Source: Tetragonia tetragonoides (taxonomy: Eukaryota > Streptophyta > Magnoliopsida > Caryophyllales > Aizoaceae). From it: DNA of 64,000 nt. This document shows positions 10,714 through 40,280 of this stretch, in pieces (within the stretch, counting starts at the first letter, position 1; every line of letters starts with the position of its first letter). A program made the position numbers and the translations under genes. The stretch lies in the NCBI GenBank assembly GCA_038025085.1, contig CM076147.1:43670766-43734765 (forward strand), written 5' to 3'. The notes under the pieces are model-generated. The model saw only the letters and a program-made list of their open reading frames with translations. It made no database searches and had not been told where the DNA came from.

Positions 10714-12762
10714 GATCCAGTAGTAAGGGGATACTTGACTACGGATCAACTATTGCTCGATATTGCGGAAATCATAGTACAAGTACAGTTAAGTTTATCA
10801 GCAACGCAATGTCCTATAATTCTTATTGGGAAATTCTACGCAGGAAGTAAGTGTACTTTAGTAACTAGTAATTATACGTAAAATACTACTTCTATTTTAT
10901 CATCAGTCATAATTATTTAACCAATTTCAATCATTTTATTGATACACGCACTTTTAGTTTGCATGTATGCTAAGCAAGCTGTTAATTTCGATATTTACAG
11001 TTTTAGCCACATGGTTTGGGCTAAAGTATCCCAACATTGTTACCGGAGTCCTTGCCTCGTCAGCTCCGATGTTTGATTTTTATGGCATTGCTTCAACAAC
11101 TACTCAGGGATTTTGTGCTACTGTCAGCATTGATTTCAAGGTCCCTTTTTTCTTTATTTTCTTTTGTCATTTTTTGCTTTTAAAGCAAGTTTTGGGTCGA
11201 GATTAATTGGTGTTAAATTAGATCATAAATCAGAAAAAAATAAAATAAAATTCACTCTTAATTAATACATTTCTTTTAAATTTTAATTAGACAACACATG
11301 TGAATTGATCCCAAAAATTCGACAACTAAAATTTTTTGATGATTATTTTTTAAAAATTTTGAGAAATTTTCTTAATTGAACATTTAATTTGTTCAGGAAA
11401 TTAACCTTAAATGTCATGCCATGTACGTCAATTGTGGAGTGATATTGACAATATTGCTTCCCAACCTGATGGTTTTGACATTCTCTCCAATAAAATCAAA
11501 ACCTGCAGGTCAGTATGATAATTTAACTCATACACATATAGATGTTAAATTATCATTGATTCCAATTTCCTTGCTAATGATTTGTTTTTTTTCATCTTAT
11601 GTGTGTTAATTAATTAGTGTCTTGGAATCAACATTCGAGCTGAAATCTTACCTAGCTCATATGTATGTATGTGCTGCCAAAAACAACGGCCCATATAACG
11701 AGACAATTAACGAAATATGTGATTCTATGTTGAGTCTCTCCGGAGGTGACAACCTAGATAGTATATCCAATGCGCTTTTCACAATGACTGCTAAGTTGTT
11801 ATAACACTTCCAATAGCGTTATGATCGACTAGCAACGACTTCTTTGGGATGGAAGAAAACGTTGTGCTAGCTTGGAAATGGCAGGTAAAATCATAACAAA
11901 TCCGAACTTGTATTTTGTAATATTTCTTTCCTTTTAACTATTTTTTGTAAGGTGAAAGATACTTTGTGCGTGGTACGGATATGTATGGACCTAGTGGTAT
12001 CTATGAGTTGTGAGGAAAATGAAATAGGACTTCCGATTGAATAATTTGATATATCACAACATGCGTCGAATTGCGAGTTACAATACGGAGAGAAACCCCG
12101 TCCAAGTTTGATTTCAATCCAATATGGGGAAAATGTATGTATGACTTGCTTATATTTTTTTTTAATCATAATTCTTACATTTATATTTTTATTTGCTTCT
12201 AGTTTCTAAACTGTTTTACCCGTCTTTAATTGTAGATTTTGGTATCAATACTTGCCAAATCTAGCACTACCATAATTTTTTCTAACGGGTTGAAGGATCC
12301 TTATAGCACACTAGGGTAACTAAATTCTCAGTAATAACTATTACCATTTTAATTACTCGTCATTGAATTTTGACTTTATTATTATTTTTTTTATTATTTT
12401 TTTTTTGTAATTGAATAGGGTGCTTCATGACATATCTGATAATATTGTTTCAATCACGACAAAGCAAGGTATGTGTTATTACTTCCCATTTATTCTCAAA
12501 CTTATTGATTTACGGAAGATTACTGACCAACGATTTTCCATTATATATTAGTATAAACCCTAATTATGTATATTTATTTATATTATTTCTTGTTTCTTTA
12601 AAAGAATCCCATTCTTTGGACTTAGGGCCCCCACAATCCGACGATCATGATTGGCTAGTACACCAACGAGATAAAGAGATAAAGATATTTACCGCTTGGA
12701 TAAAGTCTTACAACGCTTATCAATCTACCAAAGGCGTGAGACTAACACCTTTATTTGTATTC
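10714..12762 (+). pseudogene. S28 peptidase-like pseudogene, copy A
   Basis: The S28 family contains prolyl (Pro-X) carboxypeptidases with an alpha/beta hydrolase fold. Exon remnants: 10714-10846 (DPVVRGYLTTDQLL to IGKFYAG), 11001-11140 (LATWFGLKYPN, then GVLASSAPMFDFYGI), 11397-11508, 11618-11884, about 11958-12135, 12236-12315 (IIFSNGLKDPYSTLG), 12419-12468 (VLHDISDNI) and about 12603-12762 (SHSLDLGPPQSDD, then DWLVHQRD). The nucleophile motif GxSYxG reads GKFYAG, so the Ser is Phe. The Asp (KDPYS) and His (SHSLDL) motifs persist. A 1-nt deletion shifts exon 4, exon 5 carries in-frame stops, and exon 6 has a TAA. The first exon is inverted at 10036-10330. Confidence 0.85.
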
Positions 12763-13250
12763 CTTCTACCAATAATTACTCTGATGAATCGTGAGACTAA
12801 CACCTTTATTTGTATTCCTTCTACAATAATTACTCTGATCAATGTATTCAACTTTTGTTAATTTTAATTAATGAATTTTTCCTATGATTGTCTCTCTAGT
12901 TGTTACATATATACACTATAAGAAGAAAGACAACGGAAGAAATTACAGAATGCTAGTTGAGACTTGAGATAAGTGAACAGATACAAAAATAAGAGAAAAT
13001 GGAAACCTAAGTTCTAAAGAAAGTAGAAGATTTACATACAATGCACGTGTAATGTATGTGCAATTTCTGTAAAAAAAACAAAAACTTCTATAACTTTAGA
13101 TACCTAAATATATAGTATGTCATACTCATACACTAGATCATCTTTATTTATTTTTTTATATTATACTTTTAAGCATTTTTACACATACGTTAACAATATA
13201 ACAAATCGGATTAAATGAGGCTAGCAAATTAGGCTACTTAGACCTCCTTT

Positions 13251-15290
13251 GATCCAGTAGTAAGGGGATACTTGACTACGGATCAACTACTGGCCGATAT
13301 TGCGGAAATCATAGTACAAGTACAGTCAAGTTTATCAGCAACGCAATGTCCTGTAATTCTTATTGGGAAATTCTACACAGGAAGTAAGTGTTCTTTAGTA
13401 GCTAGTAATTATACGTAAAATACTACTTCTATTTTATTATCGGTCATAATTATTTAACCAATTTCAATCATTTTATTGATACACGCACTTTTAATTTGCA
13501 TATATGTTAATCAAGCTGTTAATTTCGATATTTAACCGTTTTAGTCACATGGTTTGGGCTAAAGTATCCCAACATTGCTACCGGAGTCCTTGCCTCGTCA
13601 GCTCCGATGTTTGATTTTTATGGCATTGCTTCCACAACTACTCAGGGATTTTGTGCTACTGTCAGCAGTGATTTCAAGGTCCCTTTTTTCTTTTCTTTTG
13701 TCAGTTTTTGCTTTTAAAGCAAGCTTCGGGTCGAGATTAATTGGTGTTAAATTAGATCATAAATAAATAAAAAAAATCGCTATTAATTAATACATTTCTT
13801 TTATATTTTAATTAGACAACACATGTGAATTGATCCCAAAAAATCGACAATTGAAATTTTTTGATGATTATTTTTTCTAAAATTTTTAGAAATTTTCTTA
13901 ATTGAACATTTAATTTGTTCAGGAAATTAACCCTAAATGCCATGCCATGATACGTCAATCGTGGAGTGATATTGATAATATTGCTTCCCAACCTGATGGT
14001 TTTGACATTCTCTCCAATAAATTCAAAATCTGCAGGTCAGTATGATAATTTAACTCATACACATATACATGTTAAATTATCATTGATTCCAATTTCCTTG
14101 CTAATAATTTGTTTTTTTCTTCTTCTTATGTGTGTTAATTAATTAGTGTCTTGGAATCAACATTCGAGCTGAAATCTTACCTAGCTCGTACGTATGTATA
14201 TGCTGCCAAAAACAACGGCTCATATAATGAGACAATTAACGAAATATGTGATTCTATGTTGAGTCTCTCTGGAGGTGACAACCTAAATAGTATATCCAAT
14301 GCGCTTTTCACAATGACTGCTAAGTTGTTATAACACTTCCACTAGCGTTATGATCGACTAGCAGCGACTTCTTTGGGATGGAAGAAAACGTTGTGCTAGC
14401 TTGGAAATGGCAGGTAAAATCATAACAAATACGAACTTGTATTTTGTACTATTTCTTTCCTTTTAACTGTTTTTTGTAAGGTAAAAGATACTTCATGCGT
14501 GGTACAGATATGCACGGACCTAGTGGTATCTATGAGTTGTGAGGAAAATGAAATGGGACTTCCGATTGAATAATTTGATATATCACAACATGCGTCGAAT
14601 TGCGAGTTACAATACGGAGAGAAACCCCATCCAAGTTTGATTTCAATCCAATATGGGAAAAGTGTATGTATGACTTGCTTATATTTTTTTTAATCATAAT
14701 TCTTACATTTATATTTTTATTTGCTTCTAGTTTCTAAACTGTTTTATCCGTCTTTAATGGCAGATTTTGGGATCAATACTTGCCAAATCTAGCACTAACA
14801 TAATTTTTTCTAACGGGTCGAAGGATCCTTATAGCACACTAGGGTAACTAAATTCTCAGTAATAACTAGTACCATTTTAATTACTCGTCATTGAATTTTG
14901 ACTTTATTTTATTTTATTTTATTTTATTTATTTTATTTTTTTTTTGGTAATTGAATAGGGTGCTTCATGACATATCTGATAATATTGTTTCAATCACGAC
15001 AAAGCAAGGTATGTGTTATTACTTCCCATTTATTCTCAAACTTATTGATTTACGGAAGACTACTGACCAACGATTTTCCATTATATATTAGTATAAACCC
15101 CAATTATGTATATTTATTTATATTATTTCTTGTTTCTTTAAAAGGATCCCATTCTTTGGACTTAGGGCCCCTACAATCCGACGATCCTGATTGGCTAGTA
15201 CACCAACGAGATGAAGAGAAGATATTTGCCGCTTGGCTAAAGTCTTACAACGCTTATCAATCTACCAAAGGCGTGAGACTAACACCTTTA
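13251..15290 (+). pseudogene. S28 peptidase-like pseudogene, copy B
   Basis: Exon remnants mirror copy A: 13251-13383, 13539-13678, 13923-14035, 14147-14413, about 14490-14665, 14764-14845, 14959-15008 and about 15145-15290. Exon 4 keeps its frame here (KCHAMIRQSWSDIDNIASQP), unlike copy A. The serine motif reads GKFYTG. The acceptor of exon 3 has lost its AG: the border reads TTTAACCG where copy A has TTTACAG. The exon 5 frameshift and the exon 6 TAA are shared with copy A, so they arose before the duplication. No exon 1 precedes this copy. Confidence 0.85.
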
Positions 15291-15751
15291 TTTGTATTCC
15301 TTCTACCAATAATTACTCTGATCAATGTATTCAACTTTTGTTAATATTAATTAATGAATTTTTCCTATGGTTGTCTCTCTAGTTTTTACATATATACACT
15401 ACAAGAATAAATTTACATATATACACTACAAGAAGAAAGACAACGGAAGAAATTACAGAATGCTAGTTGAGACTTGAGATAAGTGAACAGATACAAAAAT
15501 AAGAGAAAATGGAAACATATGTTCTAAAGAAAGTAGAATATTTACATACAATGCAAGTGTAATGTATGTGCAATTTATGTAAAAAAAAAAACTTTTAAAA
15601 CTTTAGATACGTAAATATATAGTATGTCATACACTAGATCATCTTTATTTATATATTTATATTATACTTTTAAGCATTTTTATACAGACGTTAACACTAT
15701 AACAAATCGGATTAAATGAGGCTAGCAAATTAGGCTACTTAGACCTCCTTT

Positions 15752-16965
15752 GATCTAGTAGTAACGGGATACTTGACTACGGATCAACTACTGGCCGATA
15801 TTGTGGAAATCATAGTACAAGTACAATGAAGTTTATCAGCAACGCAATGTCCTGTAATTCTTATTGGGAAATTCTACACAAGAAGTAAGTGTACTTTAGT
15901 ACCTAGTAATTATACGGAAAATACTACTTCTATTTTATCATCGATCATAATTATTGAGCTAATTTCAATCATTATATTGATACACTACTTTTAATTTGCA
16001 TGTATGCTAATCAAGCTGTTAATTTCGATATCTACAGTTTTAGCCACATGGTTTGGGCTAAAATATCCCAACATTGCTACCGGAGTCCTTGCCTCGTCAG
16101 CTCCAATGTTTGATTTTTATGGCATTGCTCCCACAGCTAATAGGGGATTTTATGCTACTGTCAGCAAGGACTTCAAGGTATGTACTGTGAAGTGTGAAGC
16201 CCAATAAAAGAAAAGTCTACATGGAGTTTTATCTCGTAGAGCAGTCCATACTCCTAATGGGTTGGTTTGCTTGTGTCTACTAACAGAATCATTACTAGGC
16301 CAGGACTATTTTTATTTTATTTTTTAAAATTTTTGTGAAGGTTTCGGATCGAGAAATCGTGTTGTATTAGTCCTCAAAAAAAAAAAAAATTGTCACTCTT
16401 CATACATTTTTTTTTCAATTAGACAACACATGTGCATTGAACCCAGAAGAACGACAAGTGAAATTTTATCTGGATTGTTTTCTAATATATGAGAAATTTT
16501 CTTAATTGATGTTTCTGACATTTAATTTGCTTAGGAAATTAATCCTAAATGACATCACATAATACGTCAATCATGGAGTTATATTGACAATATTGCTTCC
16601 CAATCAGATGGTTTTGACATTCTCATTGAATAAATGCAAAACCTGCATGATAGTGTAAATTTAAATACTACTCGAACATGTTATATTATTTTTTTATTTA
16701 AGCAGACTTTAATTTAATGCACAATCGATTATTATATCCATGGTAATGATTTTTTTTCCCTTCTGTGTGATAATTACTTAGTGTCTTGGCATTAACATAC
16801 GAGTTGATATCTTACGTAGCTCGTATGTACGTTCATGCCGCCAAAAACAACGGCCGGTACAACGAGACAATTATGGAAATATGTGATTCTATGATGAGTT
16901 CCCTCGAAGGTGACATCATAGATCGTATATTTGAGGCGCTTTTCACATTAACTGTTATTAGAAGT
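15752..16965 (+). pseudogene. S28 peptidase-like pseudogene, copy C (3' truncated)
   Basis: Exons 2-5 remain: 15752-15884, 16038-16177, 16535 to about 16650, and 16782 to about 16962. The serine motif reads GKFYTR. There is a TGA in exon 2, a stop in exon 4 and a lost exon 4 donor (GCATGAT in place of GCAGGT). The match ends inside exon 5, where unrelated AT-rich sequence follows. The exons for the Asp and His motifs are absent. Confidence 0.8.
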
Positions 16966-16999
16966 TTTGGTGTCATATTAACTTATTTTTTCATGCAAC

Positions 17000-18650
17000 T
17001 CTTTTTATTCATTTTACTTGCATATATAGTGGTATGTACTCCTACTATTTATACTTGATAGAAAAAGAAGAGAAAAATAAGAACTTGTTTTCTTAAGAAA
17101 AATAAAAGAGAAAAACCATATGGTGTCGGGAGATCTAGCCTCTAATTATCACTATTAGAAGTTATTTTTACATATATTGCACATACACTGCACGTACAAG
17201 ATATGTAAAACTTTTACTTTTTTTTAAGAAAACATGTTTCCCAATTTTCTAAACTTTTTCTATCTACTAGCTTATCAACTAACGTGTGTAAAAAAGTTCA
17301 TATCAGCTCACTTTTTAACCAATTTACACAATGACACTTCACTCTTAATTAGTTCAGGGGGTCCACTTAGCCAACAACTGGCTTCGCGTTGGCAGCCCCT
17401 CGTAACGACTTCTCAACTCAGAAGTTCTTTTATCCCTCCCCAATATGTTGCCAAGTTCCCACTACATACGGAGATTTTATTATCTATTAATGTAACATCA
17501 TAAAGGACACTCGATCACAATAAAACCCAAGTAATTGCTTTACCACATAAATAAATAAAGAAATAAATAAAGCTTAATCCTTCCGGTTTTCGATACTTTA
17601 TATAGTGTTTGTGTGTGCGTGCATCTGTAATTTAAATCATCCTTGTCCTTGGCATAGTCGCATGCATCTTGACCTCACTAGTCACTGGACCTTGCCAACA
17701 ATGAGTCTCATCTTGAATGTTGGATGCATTGGATATTGGAAGTGGGTCTTCAAGTCATAACACATACGAGTACATACTAAGTCTATTAAGTGATTTTATC
17801 AATAGTATTCATGCTACAAATAGGTAGTGTTGGACAAGAATATAAATATTTATCACTCTAATTATACAAAAGTTATAATTAAAACGCAATGATTAAATTA
17901 GAGATCGCCACATCAGTCGCTGAATTGCCGAATGACATGTCATGTGACTCATAGCAAGTAAAAAAGAAAAAGAAAAAAAGTAGCAATAATGAGACGTTAC
18001 AAAAACAAAATGGAGTTTAATGACTCATTCATCCCCTTCCCTTCATTCTCACAAGTTATCAGACGTTACAAATCCAAGAAATTGAGTAGAAATTAATTCT
18101 TCTCACATATTGATAAGCCAAAAAAAAAAGAAGTTAATTCCTTCCTCATGAATAGATGATGGAACTACACAATTCATCTCCTACCATCCCATATGTTCAA
18201 CGTTTGTGCATTCAATTTGATTACTTCATAATAATTGTAGTTTTTAGTTAAAAATTTCAAACTTCACTATAACAAAAAACCATGGAGTAGACATGTCAGT
18301 GCATAACTTTCATAATGGTAGGCGCTTCATGTTGTGTCGCTTGTCTTCTTTTGTCCACAAGCCCTCTCTCAAGTAACTACCCACTAAAGAGTCTTATAAG
18401 ATTTAGTGGTTCTAACAGGAATATACATACCCAGTGCTGCAGTGCATAACTTTCAAATTAGGATTTTGAGATTTTATTTTCCAAAACTTTCACCTCAAAC
18501 TTTTCAAGAATATTATTAAAATACGAAGAAAATAAATTTAATTATTTTTCACAGATTGTAGCTATTTAATTAAACTTTTAATTAAAAAAAAATACCCTGA
18601 AAAATAGAAAAAATATACAAAAAAAAAAAATAGAAATCACCTCAAACAAA
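17000..18650. other. AT-rich intergenic DNA, no gene seen
   Basis: The stretch holds short unrelated open frames, A-runs and no recognisable protein family. It separates the S28 array from the GC-rich tandem repeat. Confidence 0.5.
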
Positions 18651-18689
18651 AAATAGGAAAAATTATGAGACCTCACTATAATAGGAAAG

Positions 18690-19900
18690 AGGGCTTAAGG
18701 GAAGGTTTGGTCGTACTGGGTGGTGAGGAGCCATGCTTGGTACCCAAAAACCGGGGATTGGCCTCCCATGTCCAGTATGAGGCCCTTCAAGCCTACAAAG
18801 TACCCGATAACCTACCTCGGGGGCCTCCCATGTCCCCAAGAGGTGTCCCATGGATGTGGTGCGGAAATTTCCACCTTTGTTTCAGGGTTTCCCATGAGCC
18901 CAAATACATGGCTTATAGCCTAGGGAATCGGGTGTCATTTCGGCCAAAATTTTCATGGGGGTCTATCATGACCCTAGAGGATCCTCGGTGCCCCAGGAGG
19001 GTAATCCGGATCCCCTATCACTCATGCCTTTTGTGTTCCAGCTCTTACACCAGTGTCACGTAAAACACCCTTCCAAGCCTATCAGGGATCGGATAAGCAA
19101 CCCTAAGGGTCTCTCTTGTACCCTAGGGGTGTTACATGCGATGTGTTGTAAAAACATCCACCTTCGTTTCTGGGCCTCCCGGAAGCCCAAAAAACGTGGA
19201 TTATAGCCTTCGTTTTCGGTTTCTTGGGGCCGGGAGTCATTTTTGCCCAAAATTTTCCGGGGGGTCTATCGTGACCCTAAAGGCCCTCGGTGCCCTAGGC
19301 GGGTCATCCGGATCCCCTAACTTTGATATCATCCATGCCTTTGGTGTTCTAGCTCTTACATCAATGTCACGTAAAACGCCCTTCCAAGCCTATCAAGGAT
19401 CGGATAAGCGAGCCCGAGGGCCTCCCATGTACCCTAGGGTGTTCCATGCAATGTAGAGCGAAAATATCCACCTTCGTTCTGGGGCCTCCCCTAAGCCCAA
19501 AAATCGTGGATTATAGCGTTCGTTTCGAATCCCCGAGCCCCGGGTGTCATTTTTGCCCAAACTTCTCCGGGGAGGTCTATCACGATCCTAGAGGATCCTC
19601 AGTACCCCGGGAAGATCATCTGAATCCTCGAACTTCGATATTACCCATGCCTTCGGTGTTCCGGCACTTATATTGGTGTCCCGGAAAATGCACTTACAAG
19701 CCCATCAAGGACCCGTTAACGGACCCCTAGGGCCTCTTATGTTCCCTAAGGGTGTCCCATGCGATTTGATACGAAAATATTCACCTTTGTTTCAGGGCCT
19801 CCCGAAAGCCCAAAACACGTGGATTATCTTTGATTTTCGGCTTCATGGAGACCGATTTTCGTTTTTTCCCAAACTTCTCCGGGAGTCTATTGTCTACTTA
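18690..19900. repeat. GC-rich satellite-like tandem repeat, about 310 bp
   Basis: Four diverged monomers. The anchor GTCTAT occurs in the same context at 18961, 19264, 19575 and 19885, giving periods of 303, 311 and 310 bp. Other repeated marks are CGTGGATTATAGC, GTGTCACGTAAAAC, TTCCAAGCCTATC and runs of CCTCCC and CCCTAGGG. The block is far richer in G and C than its surroundings, with sharp edges. Open frames inside it shift between monomers, so I take it as non-coding. It begins about 480 bp downstream of the EDM2 stop codon. Confidence 0.85.
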
Positions 19901-20380
19901 GTTCTAGGACTGAGTGGTATTTGTGTGTTGTGGCTTTGCGGGCTTACGAGCATGAATCGTTCCTGTCTCCTACGATGTACGGAGTAATAGCTTTGAATGA
20001 ACTTTGAACACCCAACCAAAAGTTGAAAGTGCGGCTGCTCTACCATTGTACCACTAAGCTAATTCCAGTAGTCAGTTTGTCAATGGATAAAGTTTAGGAT
20101 GTGTTTGCCTTATTTAACCCATATTGTGAAGACAAAAGAGGAAATTAATATCACGGAGCCCGACAATTAAAGCAAAACCGAACATCTATAGTACATGACT
20201 ACATGTACACAAGTTACCCAGCCAACATACCAGGTTCATTGTAGTGAACCCCAACCGGGGGATGCTGAAGACCTCCAAAATAATTAAATACAAAACTCAG
20301 CTTTCAAAAAGAAAATAAAAAAGGGAAAAAAAAGGGAAAAAAAAAAGAAGAAAAAAACCTTCTTTGCCCTGCACCAAAGA

Positions 20381-38289
<17,909 letters not shown>

Positions 38290-38301
38290 CTTTCCGTCTT
38301 T

Positions 38302-38930
38302 GCTAAATCAGGAGTTACTACTTACTAGAAAACCTGAATAAATGCAAACACAAACACACCGAATTGGCAAATGAAGGATGTACAAATTATAGAAACAGTG
38401 TAGGGCCAACTTGCTCCCAACTTCCACCACAATTAACAATTAGGGTGGAAGTAAATAAACACTCATCGGAACAATGACAATTTCACAAGGAATTCCCTTC
38501 ATCAGCACTCTCTCATGAACAGAATAAGATACTAACTTAATGCAACTTGTTTCAGTTCCCTCTCAACTTACAGCACAATCAGAGCCCTAATTAGAGGGAA
38601 CTTTTAATCAGAGCAAGAAAATTAAACAATTAACATACATTGAGCGAAGTTTAAACACAATAATTACTCGTACATAAAAATGAAACAAACCCTAAACAAA
38701 CAAAATTGGGCAATTGAAATTAAAACCAAGCAATTGAGTTAAAGAAACCCTAGATAAATATGATTAGGGCATAGTTTCGAAACTTACATCAAGGTGATAC
38801 TGCGTTGCTGGCTACAACTGTGTGCGGAGAAAGAAGTGCTCTATGGCATTCTATGGCTGCCTTCTTCTGAATGAGAGAGAGAGAGAAGAGAGAAGAGAGA
38901 AGAGAGAGAAGAGAGAGAGAGAGAGTTTTT
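38302..38930 (-). promoter_or_regulatory. EDM2: EDM2 5' leader with CT tract and leader intron
   Basis: Upstream of the ATG (38287-38289) a leader intron can be read from donor GAT|GTAAGT (exon edge 38788) to acceptor TTTAG|CAAAG (exon edge 38302), about 485 bp. The upstream leader at 38873-38926 is a (CT)n-rich tract on the minus strand. Leader introns and CT tracts are common in plant housekeeping promoters. The start site is not determined. Confidence 0.55.
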
Positions 38931-40280
38931 TCGTTTGATTTTTGCCCCTTTTTTATTTTCGGTATGAGAATTTCTTTTATTTTTGCCCTATTTTTACACG
39001 CACTCAATTTTTATTTATGTGTGCATGCGTAGGGCTTATTTCGTTTTGTCTCTTTTTTAATTTTGGGTTAAGGGCTTAAGGCGGTGTCTCGTGCGATAAA
39101 TACACGTACCCAATGAGAAAGGAAAATAAAAAGGGTAGTTGAAAAGTTTCTTTAGTAATTTCGAAGCCAGTGTCATTATATAGGAATTTTTTTTATGAAG
39201 ATTAGTTGCATAAAATTTGGATTTTTTTTTTTTTGGAGGAACATGAAATTTGTAATTTAGATAAATATAATAGAGCTCATGTTGAAAGTTGAATAAAATA
39301 TGAGAAAATTTTCGATTTGAGAAAATTAAGCATGTCACTTTTAATAGGAGAATTATTCAACACATATATCAACCCTAGATAATGCAAATGAGCTAGTAAA
39401 AGTGGTACAAATGTACTAAAGTGATGATAAATGAAAGAATTCTAGTCATCTTTTATCCAACCGAGAATAGTGTTGAAATCAAATGCAGAACGCTAAGCAA
39501 AACCTTGAAACGTTAATTTAAGTAACGTTTAAGAAACACTAGTTGAACTTTAACAGCTACTTTGAACACTAGTCTTCTGAACAGATAAAAATTTTCTAGT
39601 TAACCGTTAGACCTAGTTAAACCACTAGCATCTATCTTAAAAGCGGTTGCCGAACAGGGCCCAAGTGTTTCACAAGCGTTAGAATACTTTCACGTTTGCA
39701 ACCAAACAACCAATGGCCAAGTATTAGAGTACGTACTGAAAATTAAAGTACAGAGTAATTCACACTTATATAGTATCAAAATAAATAATCATTTTATTCT
39801 AATCTTCTCCATGTAAGAAACATCTTCTCGTATGGTATATATCTCGTGATGACAGATGACACAGCACTACAAACAGTGTGGTATGGAAACTATGAATTCT
39901 TTACAAGATGGCAAAATGACCGAGTAAACAGACTTCTACACTGGAGATCATTAGCAGAGAAAATACATGCTCGTATCTTAACCAAAAGAGTAGTTTCTCA
40001 AAACTCTTACCAAAAACAGCAGTAACAAAAAACCATTCTCCTACACTTCTGCTGCTATTTCCACGACGACATGACAGTAACCACTCTTCACTGTTCACTG
40101 TACAATTTACTACTCTGTTGGAGATTTCTCCTTCAGCTCCTGCACCAGGAGTGCAGATTTCAGACGCTTTGGGGGAAGGGGGAAAAAAATAAAGCCAAAG
40201 CCACCCAGCGTCATTGTTCTATATATATCAGTGTTGGCTGTAAAAGCGGCACCCAACAACCAACAAGATTCACTGATCAT
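38931..40280. other. Intergenic between EDM2 and fimbrin
   Basis: AT-rich sequence between the EDM2 leader and the fimbrin stop codon. It must hold the EDM2 promoter and the fimbrin 3' UTR. I see no gene. A stretch near 39650 ending GAACAGGGCCC resembles a MITE end, but I found no partner. Confidence 0.5.

Larger units (their letters stand above)
10389..16965 (+). repeat. Tandem array of a 2.5-kb S28-containing unit
   Basis: Three units begin with GAAGAAATTACAGAATRCTAG, at about 10400, 12938 and 15448, and run in the same direction. The second-to-third spacing is about 2510 bp. Introns as well as exons are repeated, so segmental duplication made the array. Units 1 and 2 are nearly full-length. 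Unit 3 stops near 16965. Confidence 0.85.

Noticed and set aside
12427..12861. 144-residue frame in S28 copy A
   Set aside because: Only its middle part matches the last S28 exon. The rest is translated intron with splice sites inside it.
18665..19987. Several overlapping 60-130 residue frames in the GC-rich block
   Set aside because: They change frame from monomer to monomer and reflect low stop density in GC-rich tandem repeats.
20015..20060. Minus-strand tRNA-like stretch (GCTTAGTGGTACAATGGTAG)
   Set aside because: The A-box-like half is followed by a poor B box (GGTTGGGTGTTCAA) and no cloverleaf arms can be paired. It is at most a decayed SINE head.
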